A stretch of 64,000 bases of DNA from the NCBI RefSeq assembly GCF_001580455.1, contig NZ_CP010951.1, positions 310,001 to 374,000 on the forward strand, given 5' to 3'. The notes beneath the pieces were generated by a model. That model was given only the letters and a program-made list of their open reading frames with translations, was not told where the DNA came from and made no database searches. Positions within the stretch are counted from its first letter, which is position 1. Every line of letters starts with the position of its first letter. The DNA comes from Ramlibacter tataouinensis. GTDB taxonomy: Bacteria > Pseudomonadota > Gammaproteobacteria > Burkholderiales > Burkholderiaceae_C. A program made the translations under genes and the position numbers. This document shows positions 26,177 through 33,164 of this stretch, piece after piece.

Positions 26177-26180
26177 ATGA
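26052..26180 (+). CDS. Possible 42-residue peptide made of two tandem repeats, between tctD and tctE
   Basis: An open frame starts in the tctD stop (ATGA) and runs through both copies of a 63-bp direct repeat. It gives two similar 21-residue blocks that both contain RTAAPKANSTAAR. It ends in an ATGA that overlaps the tctE start, so it would be coupled at both ends. The composition is low-complexity. The frame may exist only because the repeat length is a multiple of three. I give it as a candidate only. Confidence 0.25.
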   Translation: MSRTAAPKANSTAARQGGGCRMLRTAAPKANSTAARRAELIQ

Positions 26181-27607
26181 GCGGCGCGCTTTCGCTGCGG
26201 CGGCGCCTGCTGCTCGGCATCCTCGTGCCGGTGGTGCTGCTGATCGCGCTGAACGGCGCCAGCCTGTATTCACGCGCCCTCGCCGCCGCCAACACCGCCT
26301 ACGACCGGACCCTGCTGGCCTCGGCCAAGGTCATCGGCGAGCAGCTCGACGTGGAAGGCTACGACGCCGAGGCGCGGCTGCGTGCCACGGTGCCCTATTC
26401 CGCGCTGGAAGCCTTCGAGGCCGACAACCGCAGCCGCATGGTCTACCGCGTGTCCGACCTCAGGGGCGAAATGGTGTCCGGCTACGCCGAGCTGCCGTTC
26501 TGGCGCGGCAAGCTGCCGGCGCGGCCGCCCTATGCCGCGCTGGTCGACTTCTACGACGACCGCTACAACGACGACGACGTGCGTGTGGCCGTGCTGCTGC
26601 AACCGGTGTCCAGCGCCCACGGCCGCGGCATGGCCGTGGTGCAGGTGGCCGAGACGCTCGAGCTGCGGCGCACGCTGGCACGCCAGATCCTCATCGATAC
26701 CCTGTTGCGCCAGGCCGTGCTGGTGGCGGTCCTCGCGTTGGTGGTGGTCGTGGTGGTGCAACGCACGACCCGGCCGGTTCGGCGGCTGAGCCAGGAACTG
26801 CAGGCGCGGCCCGAAGGCGACCTCACCCCCATCGTGGCGAACGACGCGCCGCGCGAGCTGCTGCCCCTGGTGGAGGCCACCAACGACGTGATGACGCGGC
26901 TGTCTCACTTGCTCGAACACCAGAAGCGCTTCGTGCGCGACAGCTCGCACCAGCTGCGCACTCCGCTGGCGGTGCTGAAGACGCAGGTCCAGTCGGCGCT
27001 GCGCGGCGACGTGGCGCCGGCCCAGGCGCTGGCCGAGATCAACGCCACCGTCGACCGCGCAACGGCGCTGGCCAACCAGATGCTGTCGCTGGCCAAGGTG
27101 GAGCAGCTGCGCCAGCAGCCCGGGCCCGAGGTCACGGACCTGTCGGAGACGGTGCGCGCGGTTGCGCTGGAGCTGGCGCCGCTGATCGCCGACCGCGACA
27201 TCGATTTCGAGATCGCCACCGCGCCGGCACCGGTGCGGGCGCACCCCTGGATGCTGCGCGAACTGGCGCGCAACCTGCTGCACAACGCGATCAAGCACAT
27301 GCCGGCGGCCGGCAGTCTGTCGGTGCAGGTGGTGGCGGACCGCCGCTTCGCGGCCCTGACCGTGACCGACAGCGGCCCCGGCATCCCGGCGGAATTGCAG
27401 GCGCGGCTGTTCCAGGCGTTTTCCGCCGGCGACGTGCGCGCCGGCTCCGGGCTCGGCCTGGCCATCTGCCAGGAGATCGTGCGCGCGCTCGGTGGCGCCA
27501 TCGTGCTCGAGAACCGCGTGGCCCATGGCCAAGTCAAAGGGCTGGATGCCATCGTGCGTTTGCCGTTGGCGGAAAATCTTCATCCGGATGGACAAGCTTC
27601 GAATTGA
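26177..27607 (+). CDS. tctE: Sensor histidine kinase TctE
   Basis: Membrane-bound two-component kinase, 476 aa. Helix 1 is at about residues 12-35, followed by a periplasmic 2CSK_N-type domain to about 165 and helix 2 near 172-195. The HisKA His is residue 258 (SSHQLRTPL). The ATPase domain has NLLHNAIKH, DSGPGIP and GSGLGLAIC. ATG 26177 is preceded by GGGCGGAG from the tandem repeat. A TTG at 26108 in frame would start inside the repeat and is less likely. Its last 20 bases overlap the next gene. Confidence 0.92.
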   Translation: MSGALSLRRRLLLGILVPVVLLIALNGASLYSRALAAANTAYDRTLLASAKVIGEQLDVEGYDAEARLRATVPYSALEAFEADNRSRMVYRVSDLRGEMVSGYAELPFWRGKLPARPPYAALVDFYDDRYNDDDVRVAVLLQPVSSAHGRGMAVVQVAETLELRRTLARQILIDTLLRQAVLVAVLALVVVVVVQRTTRPVRRLSQELQARPEGDLTPIVANDAPRELLPLVEATNDVMTRLSHLLEHQKRFVRDSSHQLRTPLAVLKTQVQSALRGDVAPAQALAEINATVDRATALANQMLSLAKVEQLRQQPGPEVTDLSETVRAVALELAPLIADRDIDFEIATAPAPVRAHPWMLRELARNLLHNAIKHMPAAGSLSVQVVADRRFAALTVTDSGPGIPAELQARLFQAFSAGDVRAGSGLGLAICQEIVRALGGAIVLENRVAHGQVKGLDAIVRLPLAENLHPDGQASN

Positions 27608-28013
27608 CAAGTGGCTGTGGGCCGCGCGCTTCTACAAGACGAGGTCGCTGGCGGTCGAGGAGATCGGCAAGGGGCGGGTCGAAGTCAACGGCCAGCAGGC
27701 CAAGCCGGCGCGCGAGGTGAAGGTCGGCGACACCGTTCTGCTCCGGCAGGGCGCGGTGCAGCGCGAGGTGGTGGTCAAGGGCCTGTCCGGCATGCGCGGC
27801 CCGGCGCCCGTGGCCCGGCAGTTGTACGAGGAGACCGCCGCCAGCATCGAGGCCCGCGAGCGCGCGGCCGAGCAGCGCCGCCTGGCGCCCGAACCTGCGC
27901 TGTCGATCGAGCAAGGCCGCCCCACCAAGCGCGGCCGGCGCGAGCTCGACGATGCCCGGCGCGGCTGGGGTGACCGCTGGAGCGCTTCGGTGGACGACAC
28001 GCCGAAGCGCTGA
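27588..28013 (+). CDS. hslR: S4-domain RNA-binding protein (heat shock protein 15 family)
   Basis: Hsp15-type protein, 141 aa, that in E. coli binds stalled 50S subunits carrying nascent chains. The S4 domain covers about residues 2-60 (LRIDKWLWAARFYKTRSLA, VEVNGQQAKPAREVKVGD). A basic, arginine-rich tail follows (RPTKRGRRELDDARRGWGDR). ATG 27588 lies inside the tctE end in another frame. This 20-bp overlap suggests cotranscription despite no obvious functional link. Confidence 0.88.
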   Translation: MDKLRIDKWLWAARFYKTRSLAVEEIGKGRVEVNGQQAKPAREVKVGDTVLLRQGAVQREVVVKGLSGMRGPAPVARQLYEETAASIEARERAAEQRRLAPEPALSIEQGRPTKRGRRELDDARRGWGDRWSASVDDTPKR

Positions 28014-28017
28014 GTCT

Positions 28018-28130
28018 TGTTTTACTCCTTCCCCCTCCGGGGGAAGGTTGGGATGGGGGCGCTCGGGGGACTGCGCAAGGTCCCGAGCCCCCACCCCTGA
28101 CCTCCCCCGGTGGGGGAGGGAGTTCAAGGC
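28018..28130. repeat. GC-rich palindromic intergenic repeat
   Basis: CCTTCCCCCTCCGGGGGAAG near the left end and CCTCCCCCGGTGGGGGAGGG near the right end are local hairpins. GATGGGGGCGCTCGGGG and its near complement CGAGCCCCCACCCC pair across the unit. It looks like the REP-like spacers common in beta- and gammaproteobacteria. It fills the gap between the S4-domain gene and the TAXI gene and may end the upstream transcript. Confidence 0.6.
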
Positions 28131-28211
28131 AAGGGGCAGTGAAACCACTAGCCAGCGGCGCCTAACGGCTGTGGTGTACTGGCCGCTCGTTTGTCCTCAC
28201 CGGAGTCTCCA

Positions 28212-29165
28212 ATGAATGTCAAACACCTGCTGGGCGCCGTCGTGGCGGCGCTGGCCCTCACCAGCGGCGCGCAGGCGCAGCAATTCTTCCGCATCGGCAC
28301 CGGCGGCACGGCCGGCACCTACTACCCGGTCGGCGGCATGATCGCCAATGCGGTGTCCCAGCCCGGCAAGATCATCGCGACGGCGCAGGCCAGCAACGGC
28401 TCGCTGGCCAACGTGAACGCGATCGCGGGCGGCTCCATGGAAGCGGGCCTTTCGCAGTCCGATGTCGCCACCTGGGCCTACACCGGGACCGGCGCCTTCG
28501 AGGGCAAGCCGAAAGTCGCGGACCTGCGCATGATCGCCAACCTGTACCCCGAGAGCATCCACCTGGTGGTGAAGAAGGGTTCGGGCATCAAGTCGGTGGC
28601 CGACCTCAAGGGCAAGCGGGTCGCCTTGGACGAGCCGGGTTCCGGCACGCTGATCAACGCCCGCATGGTGCTGGCCGCCTATGGCGTCAAGGAATCGGAC
28701 ATCAAGCCCGACTACATCAAGCCCAACCAGGCCGGCGACAAGCTCAAGGACGGTTCGCTCGACGCCTTCTTCTTCGTCGGCGGGGCGCCCGCCGGCGCGA
28801 TTGCGGAACTGGCGTCCAGCGGCGTGGGCATCGAACTGGTGCCGCTGAGCGGTGCCCCGTCGGAGTCGCTGCGCAAGCAGAACCCCTATTTCGCCGTCGA
28901 CACCATCGCCGCCAACACCTACAAGGACGTGGCCGCGGTGCAGACGCTGGCTGTCGGAGCCCAGCTGGTGACCAGCGCCAAGGTCCCTGTCGAGACGGTC
29001 TACGAGATCACCAAGGCCATGTACAACGAGCAGACGCAAAAGACGCTGGCCGCCGGCCACGCCAAGGGCAAGTTCATCACCAAGGAGAACGCGGTCCAGG
29101 GCGTGGGCATCCCCTTCCATCCCGGCGCGGAGAAGTTCTACAAGGAAGCGGGCCTGCTGAAGTAA
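28212..29165 (+). CDS. TAXI-family TRAP transporter solute-binding protein
   Basis: Periplasmic receptor, 317 aa, of a TRAP transporter of the TAXI type. A signal peptide ends near SGAQAQ. The family start FFRIGTGGTAGTYYPVGGMIA is unmistakable, and KGKRVALDEPGSGTLINAR and GSLDAFFFVGGAPAGAI follow. ATG 28212 has GGAG upstream. It is followed by an intrinsic terminator and then the fused permease, so receptor mRNA should exceed permease mRNA. TAXI ligands are mostly unknown; glutamate and 2-oxoglutarate are known cases. Confidence 0.93.
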   Translation: MNVKHLLGAVVAALALTSGAQAQQFFRIGTGGTAGTYYPVGGMIANAVSQPGKIIATAQASNGSLANVNAIAGGSMEAGLSQSDVATWAYTGTGAFEGKPKVADLRMIANLYPESIHLVVKKGSGIKSVADLKGKRVALDEPGSGTLINARMVLAAYGVKESDIKPDYIKPNQAGDKLKDGSLDAFFFVGGAPAGAIAELASSGVGIELVPLSGAPSESLRKQNPYFAVDTIAANTYKDVAAVQTLAVGAQLVTSAKVPVETVYEITKAMYNEQTQKTLAAGHAKGKFITKENAVQGVGIPFHPGAEKFYKEAGLLK

Positions 29166-29190
29166 GCCGGCCGCACGGACCGCAGCACGC

Positions 29191-29224
29191 AGGGAGGCAG
29201 CGGCAAGCGCCTCCCTGTTTTTGT
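29191..29224 (+). terminator. Intrinsic terminator/attenuator between TAXI receptor and permease
   Basis: AGGGAGGC (29191-29198) pairs with GCCTCCCT (29209-29216), followed by GTTTTTGTTT. It stands 17 bp before the permease ATG, so read-through is needed for permease expression. Confidence 0.75.
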
Positions 29225-29240
29225 TTCGAGAGGGATTCGC

Positions 29241-31466
29241 ATGACGACGGACACCGCGCTGGACGAGCGCAAGCTGCAGGAGCTGGAGGAGAAGTTCGAT
29301 CCGGAGATGCGCTTCCGGACCACGGTGCCGCCGGCCACCTGGCTCGTGATGGCGCTGCTGATCGCGCTGTCGATGTTCCACTACTACACGGCCGGCTTCG
29401 GCCTGCTGCGCGAGACCACGCACCGCGGCGTGCACCTGGCCTTCGTGCTGGGCCTGATCTTCCTGGTGTTTCCGCGCAGCAAGCGCGGCTACGAGTCGAC
29501 CCACCTGGCGTCGAGCTGGCACGCCCCCGGCGGCGTGCCGCTCACCGACTGGCTGCTGGCCATCGGCTGCGCGCTGAGCGTGCTCTACATCCCCTACGTG
29601 TTCGACGACCTGGCCTTCCGCGTCGGCAACCCCGGCACGCTGGATGTGGTCATGGGCTCCGTCCTGTTTTTCACGCTGCTGGAGGCGACGCGGCGCTCCA
29701 TGGGCTGGCCGCTGCCGCTGATCGCCATCGGCTTCACGGCGTATGCGCTCGCGGGACCGTACTTCCCCGGCCTGCTGAAGCACGCCGGCGCCACCTGGAG
29801 CCAGATGATCAACCACCAGTACCTCACCAGCCAGGGCATCTACGGCGTGGCGGTGGGCGTGGTGGCGACCTACGTCTTCCACTTCGTGCTGTTCGGCGTG
29901 ATGGCCACGCGCATCGGGCTGGGACAGTTGTTCCTGGACATCGCCGCCAGCGTGGCGGGACGCTACGCCGGCGGCCCGGCCAAGGTGAGCGTGTTCGGCT
30001 CCGCGATGTTCGGCATGCTGTCCGGCTCGTCGGTCGCCAACGCGGTGACGGTGGGCTCGCTCACCATCCCGGCCATGATCCGGGTCGGCTACCGGCGCGA
30101 ATTCGCCGGCGCGGTGGAAGCCGCCTCCTCCACCGGCGGGCAGATTACGCCGCCGGTGCTCGGCGCGGCGGCCTTCCTGATGGTGGAGTTCCTGAACGTC
30201 TCCTACCAGACCATCATCGCCGCAGCCGTGGTGCCGGCCTTCATGCATTTCTTCGGGGTGTTCATGCAGGTGCACTTCGAGGCCAAGCGATACGGCCTGC
30301 GCGGCCTGACCGACGAAGAAATGCCGAAGCTGCGCGAGTCGCTGAAGCAGCGCTGGCCGACCCTGATTCCCCTGTTCCTGCTGATCGGCATCCTGGTCTC
30401 CGGCCGCACGCCCTACCTGGCGGCCTTCACCGGCATCAGCTCCTGCGCCATCGTCGGCCTGACCACGCGCGTGAGCGGCAACCGGCCGGCCAACTGGGTG
30501 CTGTGCGGGGCGCTGCACGCGCTGCTGGCGGTGATCGCCTTCGCCGAACTGGGCGTCAACACCGACGAGATCAAGCTGGCCCTGTTCGCCGCGGGCATCG
30601 CGCTGGCGATCGCCGGCTGGAAGCTTGCGGGCATCACGGGCCGCATCGCCCACGGCGTCATGGTGGAAGCCTTCGAAACCGGCGCCAAGTACGCGCTCGC
30701 CGTGGGCGCGGCCGCCGCCACCGTCGGCATCGTGATCGGCGTGGTCACGCTGACCGGCGTGGGGTTCAAGATCAGCTTCATCATCACCGGCTGGGCCCAG
30801 GTGATCGCGGGCGGCCTGACCAGCGTCATCCCGGCCTTCGTGGCGGACATGAAGGCGCTGACGCTGTTCGCCGCCCTGGTCATGACCGGCGTGGTCTGCA
30901 TCCTCATGGGCTGCGGCATCCCGACCACCGCCAACTACATCATCATGGTGACGGTGGCGGCGCCCACGCTGGTGCAGCTGGGCGTGCAGCCGCTGGTGGC
31001 GCACTTCTTCGTTTTCTACTACGGGGTGCTCGCGGACATCACGCCGCCGGTGGCGCTCGCCGCCTATGCGGCCGCCGGCATGGCCGGCAGCGACCCGTTC
31101 AAGACCGGCAACATGGCTTTCCGTCTGGGGCTGGCGAAGGTGCTGGTGCCCTTCGTGTTCGTGTTCTCGCCCTCGCTGCTGCTGGTGGCCAAGGGCTTCA
31201 CCTGGTACGACTTCTCGATCACCTTCGTCGGCTGCGTACTGGGCATCGTGGTGCTGGCCGCTGCGCTCAGCCGCTTCATGCTGGTCGAGATGAAACGCTG
31301 GGAACAGCTGGTCTGCCTGGCGGCCGCGCTGCTGCTGATCGCACCGGGCCTGGTCGTCACGCTGGTGGGCGCGGCGATGGTGGTGCCGGTGCTGCTGCGG
31401 CAGCTGGCCGCGCACAGGAAGGCGTCGGCGCCGGCCGCGGCCGGGCTGGACGTGGGATACCGCTGA
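29241..31466 (+). CDS. TRAP transporter fused permease subunit (DctQM fusion)
   Basis: Large membrane protein, 741 aa, combining the small four-helix (DctQ-like) and large twelve-helix (DctM-like) TRAP subunits, as is normal for TAXI systems. The DctM part shows GSAMFGMLSGSSVANAVTVG, AASSTGGQITPPVLGAAAFLM and MGCGIPTTANYIIMVTVAAP. A soluble N-terminal stretch of about 35 residues precedes the first helix. It imports the receptor's ligand using an ion gradient. No regulator lies next to it. Confidence 0.93.
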   Translation: MTTDTALDERKLQELEEKFDPEMRFRTTVPPATWLVMALLIALSMFHYYTAGFGLLRETTHRGVHLAFVLGLIFLVFPRSKRGYESTHLASSWHAPGGVPLTDWLLAIGCALSVLYIPYVFDDLAFRVGNPGTLDVVMGSVLFFTLLEATRRSMGWPLPLIAIGFTAYALAGPYFPGLLKHAGATWSQMINHQYLTSQGIYGVAVGVVATYVFHFVLFGVMATRIGLGQLFLDIAASVAGRYAGGPAKVSVFGSAMFGMLSGSSVANAVTVGSLTIPAMIRVGYRREFAGAVEAASSTGGQITPPVLGAAAFLMVEFLNVSYQTIIAAAVVPAFMHFFGVFMQVHFEAKRYGLRGLTDEEMPKLRESLKQRWPTLIPLFLLIGILVSGRTPYLAAFTGISSCAIVGLTTRVSGNRPANWVLCGALHALLAVIAFAELGVNTDEIKLALFAAGIALAIAGWKLAGITGRIAHGVMVEAFETGAKYALAVGAAAATVGIVIGVVTLTGVGFKISFIITGWAQVIAGGLTSVIPAFVADMKALTLFAALVMTGVVCILMGCGIPTTANYIIMVTVAAPTLVQLGVQPLVAHFFVFYYGVLADITPPVALAAYAAAGMAGSDPFKTGNMAFRLGLAKVLVPFVFVFSPSLLLVAKGFTWYDFSITFVGCVLGIVVLAAALSRFMLVEMKRWEQLVCLAAALLLIAPGLVVTLVGAAMVVPVLLRQLAAHRKASAPAAAGLDVGYR

Positions 31467-31487
31467 CGGGCGTCGGCGTGTGGGCGG

Positions 31488-32498
31488 CTACACCGGCCGC
31501 AAGCGCTCGCGCAGCCGCTCGCTCAGCCAGATGTTGCCGTCGGCCCCGGCGACCATGGCCTCGGTGCCGGCGGTGCGCCGCAGCAGTTCGCGGCCCTCGC
31601 CGGCGCCCAGCACCATGGCGGCTGCGCCGAGGCCGTTGACACCCTCCAGCGTGTCCGCCACCAGCGTGACGCCGCGCACGCCTTGCGTCGGCTGACCGGT
31701 GCGGGGATCCAGCACGTGGTGCCAGCGCCGTCCGGCCCGGGTGAAGAAGCGTTCGTAGTCGCCGGAGGACGCGACGATGCCGCTGCCGATGTCGAGCGCG
31801 CCCAGCAGGCGCTGCGGCTGGCGCGGATCGCGGATGCCCACGCGCCACGGCGCATCGCCCGGCGCCGACAGCGCCAGCACATCGCCCCCGCCGTTGACGA
31901 GCGCGCTGCGCACGCCGTGCGACTTCAGTGCGTCCAGGCCGGCCTGCAGGATGTACAGCTTGGCGATGCCGCCCAGGTCCAGGCGCATGCCGCGCTGCGT
32001 GAGGTAGGCGGTCTGGCTGCGTTCGTCGAGCCGCAGGTTGCGCCAATCGACGCTGGGCAGCCGGCGCGTGATCTGCGCGGGCTCGGGCATGCCCGGGTCG
32101 GGTCCATCGAAGTGCCAGAGGCCCAGCGAACCCACGGTGGCATCGAAGGCCCCGTGCGTCCTGCCCGAGACGCCCTGCGCCATGCGCAGAACTGCCATCA
32201 GCTCGGGTTCGACCGCCACCGGCTGCAGTCCGGAAGCCAATCCGATCGCCGACACGCGGCTGGTCAGCTCGTAGTGGCTCATGAGGGCCGCGAGCGCTTC
32301 CATCCGGCCGAAGGCGGCCTGCATGGCGGGGGCCAGCGATGCCGCATCCTCGCCCTGCACGGTCAGGTCGACCCGCGTGCCCATGAAGGCGCGCGATTCG
32401 CGCAGGCGCGTGCGTGTGGGCGCGGCGCCCGCCAGCAGGGGCCAGGCGGCCAGGCAGGCGCCCGCGGCAAGCAGCCGGCGCCGGGCGGGATCCCTCAT
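31488..32498 (-). CDS. FAD:protein FMN transferase (ApbE/NosX type)
   Basis: Periplasmic flavin transferase, 336 aa, that attaches FMN to a Thr in target proteins. A signal with twin-Arg character (RRRLLAAGACLAAW) leads to ESRAFMGTRVDLTVQG. The FAD/Mg site elements HGAFDATVGSLG, LDLGGIAKLY and ALVNGGGDVLAL follow. Next to nosZ/nosR it most likely flavinylates NosR, the role called NosX elsewhere. I start at ATG 32498. A TTG at 32507, overlapping the cytochrome stop as TTGA, is the alternative. Confidence 0.9.
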   Translation of the reverse strand: MRDPARRRLLAAGACLAAWPLLAGAAPTRTRLRESRAFMGTRVDLTVQGEDAASLAPAMQAAFGRMEALAALMSHYELTSRVSAIGLASGLQPVAVEPELMAVLRMAQGVSGRTHGAFDATVGSLGLWHFDGPDPGMPEPAQITRRLPSVDWRNLRLDERSQTAYLTQRGMRLDLGGIAKLYILQAGLDALKSHGVRSALVNGGGDVLALSAPGDAPWRVGIRDPRQPQRLLGALDIGSGIVASSGDYERFFTRAGRRWHHVLDPRTGQPTQGVRGVTLVADTLEGVNGLGAAAMVLGAGEGRELLRRTAGTEAMVAGADGNIWLSERLRERLRPV

Positions 32499-32503
32499 GG
32501 TGT

Positions 32504-32914
32504 TCAACGCGACTGGTCGACCATGAAGTTGACCGCGGCCTTCATGTCATCGTCCGAGGTGCTGGAGCCGCCGCGTGGAGGCATCGAGCCCTTCTGGCCG
32601 GTGAAGCCCTCGATCGCGTGCTTGTACAAGGTGTCCATGCCCTGGGCGATGCGAGGCGCCCACTCGGCCTTGTCGCCGGGCTTGGGCGCGCCGGCGACGC
32701 CGGCCGCGTGGCACATCGCACAGGTCTTGCCGTAGACGGACTTCCCGGCAGCGTTGTCGGCGGCAGCCGTGGCCGCGGCGGGCGCCGGTGCCGCGGCAGG
32801 CGCCGTGGCAGCTGCCGGAGCTGCTGCGGGCGCCGCGGGCGCGGCGGCCTCCTGCTTGCCACAGCCTGCCAGGGCAGCAGCGGCGATGACGACTGCGAGT
32901 GCGGTGAATTTCAT
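32504..32914 (-). CDS. c5-type cytochrome c, predicted lipoprotein
   Basis: Small monoheme cytochrome, 136 aa. The signal peptide ends in a lipobox (LAGC). An Ala/Pro linker of about 35 residues leads to the heme site CAMCH and an axial Met in GSMPPRGG. It precedes apbE in the same unit and is divergent from nosZ. It is a likely electron carrier to nitrous oxide reductase, though that is inferred from position. Confidence 0.88.
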   Translation of the reverse strand: MKFTALAVVIAAAALAGCGKQEAAAPAAPAAAPAAATAPAAAPAPAAATAAADNAAGKSVYGKTCAMCHAAGVAGAPKPGDKAEWAPRIAQGMDTLYKHAIEGFTGQKGSMPPRGGSSTSDDDMKAAVNFMVDQSR

Positions 32915-33000
32915 GGTGACGCTCTTGTGGTTTGGGGAACGAATGCGTCGCCGATTCTAGGGACGCAGGTCTGCACGGTCGCGTTCAATCTGCGCTCGAC

Positions 33001-33014
33001 TTGACGCATCGCAA
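33001..33014. promoter_or_regulatory. FNR/DNR-type box 1 between cytochrome c and nosZ
   Basis: TTGAC-GCAT-CGCAA, flanked by C and G to make CTTG...CAAG. The left half fits the CRP/FNR-family consensus TTGAY and the right half matches three of five bases. It lies 86 bp upstream of the cytochrome c start and is placed to act on the divergent cytochrome-apbE unit. Confidence 0.45.
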
Positions 33015-33050
33015 GTACACCTTCGTCCCGGCGCAGGCGCTCACCAGCGC

Positions 33051-33064
33051 TTGATGTACCGCAA
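33051..33064. promoter_or_regulatory. FNR/DNR-type box 2 upstream of nosZ
   Basis: TTGAT-GTAC-CGCAA has the same form as box 1, 50 bp away, with the identical right half CGCAA. It is about 100 bp upstream of the nosZ ATG. Two boxes of one pattern between divergent nos units suggest control by an oxygen- or NO-sensing Crp/Fnr regulator. Confidence 0.5.
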
Positions 33065-33164
33065 CTGCCCCATCCCTGCGGGCACAGATCATGTCTGCGT
33101 GCAAGAAGAAGAGCGTCGCGGCGATCCGCTGCACGCGGAAGGTTTTGTAACTGAGGACCCTACG

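Noticed and set aside
28197..31415. A very long open frame on the minus strand opposite the TAXI-TRAP genes
   Set aside because: Its translation is His/Arg/Gln-rich with no domain, typical of the antisense of a GC-rich gene. The plus-strand products are clear TRAP proteins.
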